A stretch of 64,000 nucleotides of DNA, taken from assembly GCA_020975405.1 (NCBI GenBank), contig JAIOWQ010000001.1, positions 3,720,001 through 3,784,000 of the forward strand, in the 5' to 3' direction. Shown one piece after another: positions 11,588 to 22,292 of the stretch; position 1 is the first letter of the stretch; every line of letters starts with the position of its first letter. The notes below the pieces were generated by a model. That model saw only the letters and a list, made by a program, of their open reading frames with translations, had not been told where the DNA came from and did no database searches. Source of the stretch: Keithomyces neogunnii (Eukaryota; Ascomycota; Sordariomycetes; Hypocreales; Clavicipitaceae). The translations under genes and the position numbers were made by a program.

Positions 11588-12605
11588 ATGTCCAACTATT
11601 ACGGCGGTCAGCCGAACAACCCGCAATACGGCGCCCCGGGAGCTGGCGCTGGTGCCCAAAACCTCCAGTTCTACCCGTCGTCATACTCCCCCGCCGTGTC
11701 GGGCGCTGCAACTCCCCAGCAAGCTTCTTATGGCTATGGAGCAGGTGCGTCCGGAAGTTTTGGGTCCAGTGGCCAAGCCGGCTTCGCGTCTGCTGGATTT
11801 GGCGGCCCAGGCGTCTCGGGACGCATGGGCGAGCATGGAGGCCTGAAGACGGGATGGCTCGCGGCATTCTCAACGGAAGGGTATGACGGCGAGCCTCCTC
11901 TGTTGGAGGAGCTGGGTGTAAATTTTGGGCACATTCAAATGAAGGTATGTTGGCACCGGTCCTCCCACAGCCGTCAGAAGAAGCCAGCTCGACGCTGACG
12001 AACCGCGGCAGACACTGGCGGTCTTGAATCCCTTCAGACACATCGACCAGCACATCATGGACGACTCCGATCTCGCCGGGCCGATCCTGTTCTTCCTCCT
12101 CTTCGGTACCTTTCTGCTGTTCTCGGGCAAAGTTCACTTTGGATACATTTATGGTCTTGCGCTGCTCGGGTCAACGTCGCTGCACATGATCCTATCGCTC
12201 ATGTCGCCGACGGAATCGCCGTCATCCGAGTCGTACCACCCCCAGTACAACGACCCTTCACCCCAGCCGCAAAACCAGCAAGGCGGCCATTTCTCCGCCA
12301 CGCTCACGTTTCCCAGATCAGCCTCTGTCCTGGGATACTGTCTCCTGCCGCTTGTGGCTACGAGTCTTTTCGGAATCGTCATGCCAATGGACACACCGCT
12401 GGGCATCGTTTTGACCACTGGCGCCATCATGTGGTGTACGTACAGCGCCAGCGGTATGTTCTGTGTCGTTGGGAGAATGAAGGGCATGCGGGCTCTGGTC
12501 GCATATCCCCTGGCGCTTTTCTACGTCGGTTTCGGCATCATGAGCATTTTCAGCAGCAGAGGCAGCGGGTCTCTCGCCAACGCAGCGGCCAAACTCAATA
12601 CTTGA
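11588..12605 (+). CDS. YIP1: Yip1-family Golgi membrane protein
   Basis: Two exons (11588..11944 and 12012..12605; 67-bp phase-0 intron) give 316 aa. The N-terminal third is a soluble, Gly/Tyr/Gln-rich tail (MSNYYGGQPNNPQYG). It is followed by the family motif PLLEELGVNF, then NPFRHIDQHIMDDSDLAGPI and about five membrane segments (PILFFLLFGTFLLFSG, IYGLALLGSTSLHMIL, and so on). Yip1 proteins sit in Golgi/ER membranes, bind Rab GTPases with Yif1, and support ER-to-Golgi vesicle traffic. The motif DLAGPI and the membrane layout place it in the Yip1/YIPF5 branch. Length is normal for filamentous fungi. This is an ordinary conserved gene. Confidence 0.93.
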
Positions 12606-13221
12606 GGAACAAAAGTAGGCAGCGGGCACAGTTGCATGGAACAGAAAGCATCACATTGGCTGTGAAAAGTAATGGAATGGTTGGGTCCGAATCGCATTTT
12701 GTTGGCCGGGAATAGCAAGGCGTTAGCAATGCCAGCAAAGGGGGTGGGGTTGTATTATATGGCCTGGCGCGGCCCTCATTATGATAACGACAATGTCAGA
12801 AGGAAAACAGCCCCAGTGCGCGACCCTATTGCCTGACATGTGCAAAGACAAGACGGTTCCACGAAGCTAGTAAGCACACGTTCTAGTCGATAAAGTTGTC
12901 GCTCGCCACCGATACCCAGCACCAGCGACTGAAGCCTTCGAAGCAATGGCAGGCTTTTGCAAAATAGAAAAAATGGTTCCGATGGGACTTGGCACACCTA
13001 CAACTCAATCGAAGATGACAGCGTTGTAATTTAATTCCACGAGTAATGCCTCACGCCGGTTCTCTAAAGAGTAAAACAACCTTTAAAATACATCAAGTCC
13101 TCTAGACCCGTGCCCGAAACGCCTCGCGCCCAGGCGCCAATATGTCCCTTGGCCATGCGAAAGCAAGAAAATGCACAGTGGACACAATCATCCGCTCTCC
13201 TGGCCACCCCCCTTGCGCCGT
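12606..13221. other. Intergenic between convergent genes
   Basis: No gene seen. It contains the 3' ends of Yip1 (plus strand) and of the metallothionein-like gene (minus strand). Confidence 0.5.
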
Positions 13222-13687
13222 CTACTTGCGAGTAGTAAAGTCGATTTCGAGAGCAGGGTTGAAGCCGCCGTCACGAGCCTTTTCGCAAGTGCACCCATCT
13301 ACATATACATCACAAAGTCAGCGCATGTTCCGCAAGCTCACGCTGCAAAGCAGGGGGGCGCAAAAAACGTACCGGCTGGTCTTGAGCCGCAAGCACATGT
13401 TGAACCGGACAGGGGAGCGTTCTCAGCAGCCGCCCGATCGCAGGTGCATTCTCCCGCGGGCCTGGCCCGGCACGAGCACCGAGCCCCCGCGACCTTGTTC
13501 TCAGACGAGGCCCTGTCGCAAGTGCAGTGCAGAGCGGACTGCTTGCCGCACGAGCAGGTGGCTTTCTGGGCTGCAAAGCTGCGTCAGCCGCCATGGCAGC
13601 ACCTTCAATTGTGTGCACCGTCGACTTACCGCAGGCGCATTCGGCACCGTCCTTGGCGCAGCAGGTAGAAGCCTTGGTGAGGGTCAT
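13222..13687 (-). CDS. Cysteine-rich metallothionein-like protein
   Basis: No single long frame covers this gene. Splicing three exons (13630..13687, 13373..13570, 13222..13298) across two GT-AG introns (59 and 74 bp) gives a 110-aa protein. It starts MTLTKASTCCAKDG and carries 16 cysteines, almost all as C-x-C pairs (CAC, CSC, CTC, CSC, CTC, CAC, CTC) spaced about 14-16 residues apart. It ends EIDFTTRK. Conserved pieces such as GARCSCRARPAGECTC repeat. This is the pattern of fungal metallothionein-like proteins that chelate Cu(I) or Zn. Both splice phases close exactly. A TATATAAA box lies about 117 bp upstream of the ATG. The metal and the inducing signal are not known. Confidence 0.85.
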
Positions 13688-13804
13688 GATGAGTGTGCTG
13701 GGTGCGGAAATGGATTCGTTTTACGTTTGGCGTGTGCTTTTGGTGTGTTTGGATACTTGATCTTGGACCCTGGGCTGTTTGGAACAACGACTACGCAGAC
13801 CGTC

Positions 13805-13812
13805 TTTATATA
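13805..13812 (-). promoter_or_regulatory. TATA box of the metallothionein-like gene
   Basis: TATATAAA on the minus strand, 117 bp upstream of the start codon at 13687. A strong TATA box fits a highly inducible gene. Confidence 0.6.
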
Positions 13813-13862
13813 AGTACCTACCTAGGCAAGTACCTAGGTACCTAGGTACCTAGGTAGGTAAG
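13811..13862. repeat. CCTAGGTACC-rich array
   Basis: Repeated overlapping palindromes (tacctaggtacctaggtacc), of the same kind as at 9491 and 63168. It adjoins the TATA box of the metallothionein-like gene. Confidence 0.85.
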
Positions 13863-14262
13863 ATGCATTGCCTGGTGACGTCGACTTGCCCAAGTGGCAT
13901 GATGGGGTGTCATAATGTCCGGGTGGTGATTGGCTGCTGTCCTCGGAGCAGTGTCAGCTGGCCAATCGGGGGTGCAGTATTTCCAAGCATTTGTGAGCCT
14001 GTGGACCGCGCTCCGTACCTGCGTCAACATGCATTCTCTTTTGCGCTGTTGGTCGACAAGGTTTGATGCGTGTGGCCAATTTTGGAAGATGGACAATCAA
14101 AAGGTCACTGCGAATACGGAAAGGAATATTTTGTCAATTTGCAAAAGCTAGGGTGGCGCCTTTCGTAATTTGTAAACCACCGCCTCTAGCCACCGCCTCT
14201 GTCGAAATAAAGGTTCCTTCCGTCTCTCCGCGCCTTGATATATATACCCACCACCGACTGCT

Positions 14263-14956
14263 TCACATGCAGTGCGGACTCCCGAGGCTAATTGGCGTGT
14301 TGGGAAATCGCGCATGCTGAGCCTCATCAGAGCCATCGTACAAGACGGAGAGCATGCCAATACCAATTTCCACCATGAGGCAACCGACGGAAAAGATTCT
14401 GTTGCAGAGAGCACCGTGAGTAAAGGGGAAAAGGGGGTCGCGGGCGGGCACGCCAGACTTACGTTGCAATGACTGATAGGGCAAAGATGGCCCATTGCAG
14501 GTCACACGAATTGCGAACGCTGCGCGGAGAAGCTACGTGGGCGTTGCCAACTGCCGTGGCGTAGTTGTTGCAGATGGCACTACTGGAGTTGAAGACGGCG
14601 GTGATAAAGATGTACATTGCCACCATGCAGGCTTCGGCAGCGATGCCGCATATGGGGGCGCTGGTGGCATCTGCAACGAGGGACTCGATGGCGAGGCGGT
14701 ACCGCTCGCACCCCATTACGATGCTGGCGCACGCGAGCGCAGCAGCTAGGGACACGTAGTCGCCAATGTTGGGGACGCTCGAGTCCATTATGCACAAGAA
14801 TAGGGCGCTCGAGAGGGCCACGGCGACAACGATTTTCATCCGGAAGAGACGCCACGTCACGCGCAAGCCCTTGAGCGGTTCGGGGGCTCTTCCTCCGCTC
14901 AGCAACAAACCAAGTTCCCTCGCCATAATGGAGGGCCCGTCGTTGATGGTGAGCAT
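14263..14956 (-). CDS. Small four-helix membrane protein, unknown function
   Basis: Two exons (14463..14956 and 14263..14398) joined across a 64-bp intron give 209 aa. After a 40-residue soluble start (MLTINDGPSIMARELG), four hydrophobic segments follow: MKIVVAVALSSALFLCIM, YVSLAAALACASIVMG, ICGIAAEACMVAMYIFITAVF, and a last one that the intron interrupts (AIFALSVIA / IFSVGCLMVEIGIGML). The four-span topology with short loops resembles MARVEL-like fungal membrane proteins, but I see no signature motif. The intron phase is consistent, and the second exon restores an open frame just where the first would stop. Product unknown. Confidence 0.7.
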
Positions 14957-17221
14957 GGTGTGCGGACGGGTTGAGGGATGGGCATGTCTGGAGAAATGCG
15001 GGTGATGATGAGGAGGTTTGCCTTCTTTATGAACTTGGGCGCTTTGCGAAATACCATGGGGGGCTGCGGCAAGGCAGACTCACGACAGAGCCGCCGTGTC
15101 GCTATTCAGAGACGATTTACCCCTTCTTCACGACCCGTTGTGCTCGCTCCGCCGCGAATATGCAAATGCCCTGCCAAACTAGAGCGCTGCCTGGTTCCGT
15201 TCTTTCCATGTTGCATTTCGCGGATCTACCCGGGGCGGCTGTTTAAGCCGAACAGAGCCTAATCGCTGGGAGTTGTCTGGTGGTTTGAACCATGCTCAGG
15301 CTCTGTTCAAGGCCGTTCTTTTCCCTACCTTGTCGCCCAGGCATACTTGATATGGAATTCGTGTTCACATTGGTGCCAAACAAGACTTGTCGACTTTGCA
15401 GAAAGTGTTGTCAAGCACAAAAGTCGTTGAACAGCCGTATCTCAGCCCCTTTGAGGCTTTTGACAATGAACTTGAAAGGCACAGGTTGCTTCAGCTGTCA
15501 AACAACAAAGGGGGTTTCGGGATAGTTCACGACGGCACGGTTCAAAAGCCTGGCTCCTGCATTGTCTAGTTAGTCGCCGGCCACGACATGTATTGGATGC
15601 CATCTACTCGCTCTCCTGGCTGTCGAGGAAATTACCAGCAGAGATCACTACGGGGGGGAAAGCCAGCTCCTCTGACCCGAATGCAAGCACAGGTGCCGGA
15701 TGGGTTCCAGACTGCGCTGCGTACAAAGTTGACAATTTAGAGCTCTTTAATATAACACGGGTCAAAAATATGACTTGGTGCAAGCACAGTTGGTAGAGCA
15801 GACAGCACAGGAATTTCACTCGGATGCTGCGATACAAGCAGCTTGCGCTAGCCAACAACCAGCGGTTCGCCCACGACCTTGGCTCACATGCCCGAGGGGG
15901 GATAAAGATACGCATATGGATTAGCTGCCTCTATACTCCGGAGTCCGTACTACGAAGGGAGCAGGAAGACGGGCTTTTAGCCGGTGGCGAGTCCACTTGT
16001 TTTTGGTGTGGGAAGTCATGGCGTGCAACTTGCTGCGGCATGACGAGTAATGAGCACCCCAGTCTGCCCAGATTGCGCGTGTCATGGGCCAAACCTGGGG
16101 AACAATTCCCGACTCTGAGTGCCGACCGCGTCGGATCTATTTGGTGTGGCCGATTGTGTGTGTGTGTGTGTGTGACTGTGTGTGCTCTCGGGTATCTGCA
16201 ACGAAGCTTGCCAGGGCTTGCGATGCGGAGGCGCCACAACCTTTGTCCCCGTGCCATTGGGCAACGGTCGAGCTCACAGTGAATTCTGCATCAGGGATTC
16301 CTGGCGCTCTCCAGTGACGTGTTGGGAGAGAACAGGGCTGCTGGTGAGATGGCCTCCCGACATTGCCATGGTATTTTCCCGGCTGCCACAATCAACTAGA
16401 TGGCGTTTTGCACCTCCAACGGTATTCGGCATGGCAGTTGAGCTGTACGGCGTATGAAGGAGACCCTTGACCTTGTGTACTAGTTGTTTTGCTATCCGCG
16501 GATGAAATTTCTTTCATCGTTCGTGGCCTGATCTTTCCGTGGTACATCAGGGATGCTTGAAGGGCATGTCACTGAAGTCTGGTGGCGATGCCAGTTGAGC
16601 CGGAGTCGGACTTATCAACAGGCACCGACACATACATACAGGGCCTTGGCAGCTTGGAACCAGGACAGGGAACAGTGGCACCCCCAAGAAACATGGTGTG
16701 GTGGCTTGAACAGCCTGGCCGTTTCCCGCAGCCCAAAAGCAGTGGGGCACGGCCGTTGCAGGTGTCATTCCACTAGACCTTGCAGATCCCCGACCTTGCA
16801 GCCCTGTCTCTCCCCGCAGGCAATTACACTTAATTTAGTGGAGCAGGCCATGCTGGTCCCAATGGCAAACTCGACGATGGGCAGCCACCCCCGCCGGCAC
16901 AGATTCTGGCCAGGGTCGTGGCTTGTCGGGGGGCTCCATGAGGGCCTTCGGATGTCCATGAGAGACGAAACATGGTGATGATGGATCGCGGCACCCTGGT
17001 GCGCGGTTTTGCATGCCGGCTAATATATAGCAAGCGGCTCGCTCATCACCAGCTTCTTCCACTCAACGTTTGAGTGCCCGACAGGAGACAAGTGCGCAGA
17101 TTGATTGTACTCGGCAGTTTGATCGCATTTGCACTTTCCCTTCCGTTTGTCTCATCTGGGCCACCCCCGGGCCTTTTGATGCCCCGTTCCCCGAGGGCCT
17201 TCAAATTCCCACTTCAGCAAC
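14957..17221. other. Intergenic, no gene seen; TG microsatellite
   Basis: About 2.3 kb with no open frame that looks like a protein family on either strand. A (TG)n tract lies at 16155..16174. The last few hundred bases would carry the promoter of the MFS gene. Confidence 0.45.
16155..16184. repeat. (TG)n microsatellite
   Basis: Ten TG units, then an interruption and further TG units. Simple repeat. Confidence 0.9.
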
Positions 17222-18978
17222 ATGTCAGACGAAAAGGTTAACCAACACGCGCTACACATGGAGATGGAAAAGGTCGCAGGGGGCGACCGTGACACACGCG
17301 CCGACAAGATCTACAGCTCTGCCACGTCGGAAAATGCAATTGAGCGTGGCGAGCTCGCAACTGACAAGTGAGCGACCCTGGCCATGAGCCATGCTGCGCT
17401 CCCGTTTCTAATCCATTGAGCAGATATGGCCAGTCACTGATCCAATTTGATCCTGTCGCGGAACGGAGACTTCGGCTCAAGATCGATTTGTATGTCATCC
17501 CAACAGTGGCCTTGCTGTATCTCTTTTGCTTCATCGACCGAACAAACCTAGGTATGTGATACTGCATCGCATTCTTTCTCGGGGGTCATCGACCAAGGGC
17601 AGCAAGGACAAATATCACGTCAAGGGTCAAGGGTCAAGGGTCCCCGGGAAGAAGAAGAAGAAGAAGAAGAAGCTGACCACATGCAGGAAACGCCAAGATT
17701 GCCGGTCTGGAGAAAGAATTGGGATTCGCCGGGTACAACTACAACGAAATCATCACCATCTTTTACATCTCATATGTCCTGTTCGAGATCCCTTGTAATC
17801 TTCTCTGCAAGCACGTCGGGCCAGGGTGGTTTCTTCCCCTATCAACCATTCTGTTTGGCGTAGCCTCGCTGGCGACGGGATATGTGAATACATATTCGCA
17901 AATGGCCGGTGTCCGCTTCCTATTGGGCATCTTCGAAGCCGGCATGCTGCCCGGTTGCGCCTATTATCTATCCAGATGGTATCGGCGCTCTGAGCTTGCA
18001 TTCCGCCTGGCTCTCTACATCATCACAGCGCCTTTGGCTGGTGCCTTTGGCGGGCTCCTCGCATCAGCCATCCTGCGACTGGATAGCTTCGGGGGGTTGC
18101 GCAACTGGCGCATGATCTTTGCCATTGAGGGCATCATTACCATTGGCCTCGGCGTAATTGCACTCTTCACACTCACGGACCGGCCAGAAACAGCCCGATG
18201 GCTGAGCACAGAGGAGAAGGAACTGGCCATTGCCCGCGTCAAGTCAGAACGAGTCGGGCAAACTGCCGTCCTGGACAAAATCGACAAGAAGAAGCTTGTG
18301 CGCGGAATCTTCAGTCCCGTGACCCTCAGCACGGCATTCATCTTTCTCATGAACAATATCACGGTGCAGGGCATCGCCTTTTTCCTCCCCACCATTGTCA
18401 AGACCATTTACGGCTCAAAGAGCACGATTCAGCAGCAGCTCCTCACGGCGCCCCCTTACCTGGTCGGAGCCGTGTTTATGATTCCCTTTCCACTCCTGAG
18501 TTGGCGACTGGACAAGCGCCAAATCTTTCTCACCTTGTCGGCGCCGCTCGTCATGGTTGGGTACATCATGTTCCTTGCATCCGAAGCCTCATCGGTTCGA
18601 TATGCCGCCACATTCCTCATCGCCATGTCCACCTTTACCAACGGCGCCATGTGCAATGCGCAGGTGTCTGCAAACGTCGTCAGTGACACGGCCCGCAGCG
18701 CAGCCATTGGCACAAATGTCATGTTTGGAAACATTGGTGGTTTGATCAGCAGCTGGGCCTTTTTGCCATGGGATGCGCCAAACTACCACATTGGCAACGG
18801 GCTGAATCTTGCCGCAGCAAGCACCATCCTCGTGACTGCGCTGGCTACGCATGTTTGGATGAACCATGACAACAAGAAACGGGCAAATAGAGACGTTGAC
18901 GAGGAGTTGCGAGGCTTGTCACCAAGGGAGATTGAGGATTTGGATTGGAAGCATCCCGGGTTTCAGTGGAAACCCTGA
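17222..18978 (+). CDS. MFS transporter, allantoate permease (Dal5/ACS) family
   Basis: Three exons (17222..17367, 17424..17551, 17687..18978) give 521 aa. The 50-residue cytoplasmic N-terminus is followed by LKIDLYVIPTVALLYLFCFIDRTNLGNAKIAGLEKELG. This is the anion:cation symporter signature shared by Dal5 (allantoate), Tna1 (nicotinate) and related carboxylate carriers. Twelve membrane segments can be followed, with the family loop FLLGIFEAGMLPG. It should import an organic anion across the plasma membrane; the substrate cannot be read from sequence. The second intron (135 bp) carries a GAA-rich tract and a threefold aagggtc repeat. It is the first gene of the metabolic run up to 33.9 kb. 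I saw no TCGG-N5-CCGA site in its promoter. Confidence 0.92.
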
Positions 18979-19339
18979 AGGAAATCCCAAAGGCTTGAAT
19001 CAAAAGGGCGTGGTTGTTTAAGGTGGTCCTTTTTTGGGGGGGGGGGGGAGAGACATTACAAAATGTGTGATTTATTCTATTATATGATTGAAAGAATGGC
19101 AAGGCCACTGTTCCCTTTGTGAAAGTTGAAAGTTTGTCGGGATATCCGAACAGGTGGGGCCGACTTCGGAATCCATCTATTGACGTGCGTGGTTCGACTT
19201 ATTCCGCCTCACTATTGGCATGAGGTGCCTCATTTAAAGTCACATGGTTCTTCTGCTTCATCGTCGATTGCATGAAAAGCGTAACTTGTATTACACACCT
19301 TCCTGTCGCCAAAGCACAGTCATTGCAAGCCCCGCCACC
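18979..19339. other. Intergenic, promoter of the D-amino-acid oxidase gene
   Basis: Contains a G-homopolymer near 19037 and a TCGG-N5-CCGA palindrome at 19137..19149. No gene. Confidence 0.6.
19137..19149. promoter_or_regulatory. TCGG-N5-CCGA palindrome, putative Zn2Cys6 site
   Basis: TCGGGATATCCGA, about 190 bp before the D-amino-acid oxidase ATG. It is one of six such sites between 19.1 and 30.0 kb. Confidence 0.5.
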
Positions 19340-20604
19340 ATGTCTAATACACCTACCGTCATCATTATAGGGTACGTCAGGTCCACGTCCAAGACCGAAG
19401 GGCGCATCTCACTAACGCAGCGGGCCAGCGCCGGGATAATCGGCCTCTCAACGGCGATAACCCTACAGAAGAAGCTGTCAGAGCAGCCGGCGGCATCGCG
19501 GCCCCAGGTGCTCCTCGTGGCTCGAGAATGGCCCGGTTCCATCCCCGGCGCGCCGCCCGAGCACTCGCCTGACTACGCATCCATGTGGGCAGGCGCCCAT
19601 GTGCGTCCCATCCCGGCTACCACGCCCCAGCTCCAGCAGGAGGCAAAGTGGCTCAGGCGCGCCGTTGCCGAGTTTTCTCGCCAGGTCAGGGAGGAGCCGA
19701 CGTGCGGCGTCACGCCCACCGTGGGCGTGGAACTGCTCGAGGCCCCGGACGCCGGGTACACGGCGCAAGACGCGGCCAGCTTTGCCCGCGAGACGGGGCT
19801 GTCCGGGTACAGGCGCTACGGGGCCGGAGAGGAGCTGCCGGCCGGCGTGGTGCTGGGGTACGAGTACGACACCTTCTGCGTCAACTCGCCCGTGTACTGC
19901 GAGGCTCTGCTGCGCAGGTTCCTGCTGGGCGGGGGCAGGACCCTGCGGAGGGACCTGAGGAGCGAGTGGGAGGCGTTTAGCCTGGCAGGCGGCGTGCAGG
20001 TCGTGATTAATGCCAGCGGGACCGGATTCGGGGATGCCGCGTGTTTTCCCACGAGGGGTGTGTTGACCCCCCCCCCCCCTTTTTTTTTTTTCTTCTTCTT
20101 CGTCTTCCACCTCATGCTGACTCTTTTCCAGGACAAACGGTGGTCACGGACTTGGTGGGGGTTGACAAGACGGTCACGAGGCAGTATCGCGATGGGACGT
20201 GGAGCTTTTTGATCCCCCGGTTCTTCAACGGGGGCACTATTGTCGGCGGCACAAAGGAGCCCGAGGACTGGGAGGCCGCGCCGCGGCTGCAGACGAGGAT
20301 CAAGTTGCTGCGGAACGGACTCGAGCTGGAGCCCCTTGCGTGTACTGGGACGGTGCGGAAGAAGACGCCGGAGGAGGTGGGCGTTATTGCGGATGTGGTG
20401 GGACGACGGCCCACGCGCCACGGAGGGATGCGGATCGAGGTTGAGCGGCGGACCGTGCCGCAGCTCAAGGGCGTCGAGGCTGTTGTTGTTCATGCGTATG
20501 GAGCCGGCGGCCGCGGATACGAAATCAGCTGGGGTGTTGCCAACGACGTTGTTGAATTGGCGCTGCCTCTCCTGCAAGGGAGGCGGGTTGCGTCTAGATT
20601 GTAG
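19340..20604 (+). CDS. D-amino-acid oxidase, peroxisomal
   Basis: Three exons (19340..19371, 19429..20057, 20132..20604) give 377 aa. The first intron splits the FAD-binding fingerprint VIIIGAGIIGLS. Other DAO marks are the MWAGAHVRP segment, NASGTGFGD, PTRGQTVV (rebuilt across intron 2) and the C-terminal VHAYGAGGRGYEISWG. The enzyme oxidatively deaminates D-amino acids to 2-oxo acids, ammonia and hydrogen peroxide. The C-terminus is SRL, a PTS1 signal, so import into peroxisomes is expected. The ATG sits in a good context (gccaccATG). Intron 2 has long C and T homopolymers. The gene is convergent with the hydrolase, 100 bp apart. A TCGG-N5-CCGA site lies upstream. Confidence 0.93.
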
Positions 20605-20703
20605 GAGAATGCATAATAGTATTGGACAAATTGACCCGTCTTTACTCTCGACAGACTCGCCCTGTATACACGTATATAAAAGGTACCATCTATGAAGCTC
20701 CGT

Positions 20704-21995
20704 CTAAGCGCCGTGGACTCTGCGCAGCTCGCCACAAACATCATCCATGTACATCTGCGCCTTCTTGACAACAAGCATGTGCATAAAGGGATGCGGGACC
20801 CCGGTGTAGCGTCTCGAGCTGACCCTCACGCCGGCCTGGAGGAGCTTCACGCCGTACGCCTCACCCTCGTCTCGCAAGGGGTCGCAGTCAGCCGTCGCAA
20901 TAAAGGTGTCGCATACGCCGGCGAGGTTGCCGTCAATCGGCGCCTTGAAAAACTGCGGCCGGCTGTCGTATTCGGCCCGTGACGCATCGTCTTTGGGCAG
21001 CGCCATGTCCATAAAGTACTTCATGCGCTTCCAGTTTAGGCAGGGCGCCAGTTGGTTCTCTTGGAACGACGCGTACGGGCAGTCTGACGGTTTCTGTATT
21101 CCGACGTGCGACGTGGTTGCGGGGACGGCCAGGATTGCTTTTGGAATGGGGAGTCAGGAAGTACTTTCATACGCTTGGCAGGGAGGCTTTACCTAGCTTG
21201 AGATTGAGATTGGCATCGCGGGCAAGCTGTTGGCATACAGCACTAATGTGGCCACCTGCCGAGATGCCGCCAATGGAGATGGAGTCAGCCCGAACATTGA
21301 GCTCCTTGGCATTATTATGGGCCTGGAACGGTTAGGTGACATGGTTTAAAATGGGTTGTTCCTGACGGGGGGCTCTTTTACCCAACGAATGGCGGCCCAG
21401 GCATCGTCGTGGCCACGGAGCATCGTGTTCTCTGATCTACTCGTCAGCGGGTGCTCTGGAAGTCAAACTCGGCAAAACCCACCAGGCGTGAGCCGGTAGT
21501 CGACGTCAATGACGGTGATTCCAACGCGATTTCTGACAAGCATGCAAAGTTCGGCATCGCCCGTCAGGTCACCGAAAGCATAGCCACCGCCTTGAAGAAT
21601 GTCAGCAGTCTCATATCCCAGCATCCCAGCCTAGGTTGGTGTGACGTACCGTGGAAATTGATATGGACGGGATACGGGCCACTTCCAAACGGAGAGGTTC
21701 GAGAGTCTGGGGTGTAGCACCTCACGGTGAATTTGTGACCATCGTCGGAAGAAACCTGCACATCATTGACAAACGGTTCATAGGTCAAGTCATGGTACCA
21801 CGGCGACGCAAACTTCTTTGGTGTGGCGCGAATGTCCTCGATGCTAATTCCGTGGGTAACAGGCTTAATAGCGATATACTGGTTATAGTAGTCTATGAAG
21901 TCTGCGTCCAGACGGTCGATGAAGGTAGGGTCGATCGGACTGGGGTATTGGACCTGCTTGGGCGCAGCAGGCAAGCTGCCAATGTCTCGGGTCAT
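20704..21995 (-). CDS. Alpha/beta hydrolase, hormone-sensitive-lipase type
   Basis: Five exons (21650..21995, 21483..21590, 21382..21431, 21193..21322, 20704..21137) give 355 aa with all phases matching. The oxyanion motif HGGG is rebuilt across intron 1 (HINFHGGGYAFGD). The nucleophile elbow is GISAGG, the acid lies in DCDPLRDEG and the histidine in GVPHPFMH. The sequence VDYRLTP is typical of the family. Members hydrolyse short-chain esters, carbamates or amides in the cytosol. The 5' flank has palindromes at 22200 and, inside the neighbouring regulator's last exon, at 22382. Four introns of 51-59 bp make the gene invisible as one frame. Substrate unknown. Confidence 0.9.
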
Positions 21996-22199
21996 TTTGA
22001 ATCGTCGTTGGTGATGAGACTTGTGTAAGACGTCCCGAGTCCTGACGAAACGAGGGCCAGCAAGGGCTATGAGAGGCAGGTATGAAGCTCTTCTTGGTTT
22101 GGAGAAAACGACGGCGACTTGGTTTGATGCATTGAAATAGGTGGTTTTGAATCCCGGCCACTGAGAGTTCCTTGACTAACCCGAAAGCTACCCCGGAGA

Positions 22200-22212
22200 T
22201 CGGATGAGCCGA
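22200..22212. promoter_or_regulatory. TCGG-N5-CCGA palindrome
   Basis: TCGGATGAGCCGA in the short gap between the hydrolase start and the regulator's stop, about 205 bp upstream of the hydrolase ATG. Confidence 0.5.
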
Positions 22213-22292
22213 AGATGTTCTCGGCTCCCCACTCGCCCAAGTTCCCACCCCAAGAGTTTAGGCGGCAAACTACTGCAATCGGGCGCATTTGA

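Larger units (their letters stand above)
13688..14262. other. Intergenic, promoter of the metallothionein-like gene
   Basis: No gene seen. It holds the TATA box at 13805..13812 and the TAGGTACC array at 13811..13862. Confidence 0.5.

Noticed and set aside
19478..20577. Long minus-strand frames opposite the D-amino-acid oxidase
   Set aside because: GC-rich antisense shadow; the plus strand has the full DAO motif set.
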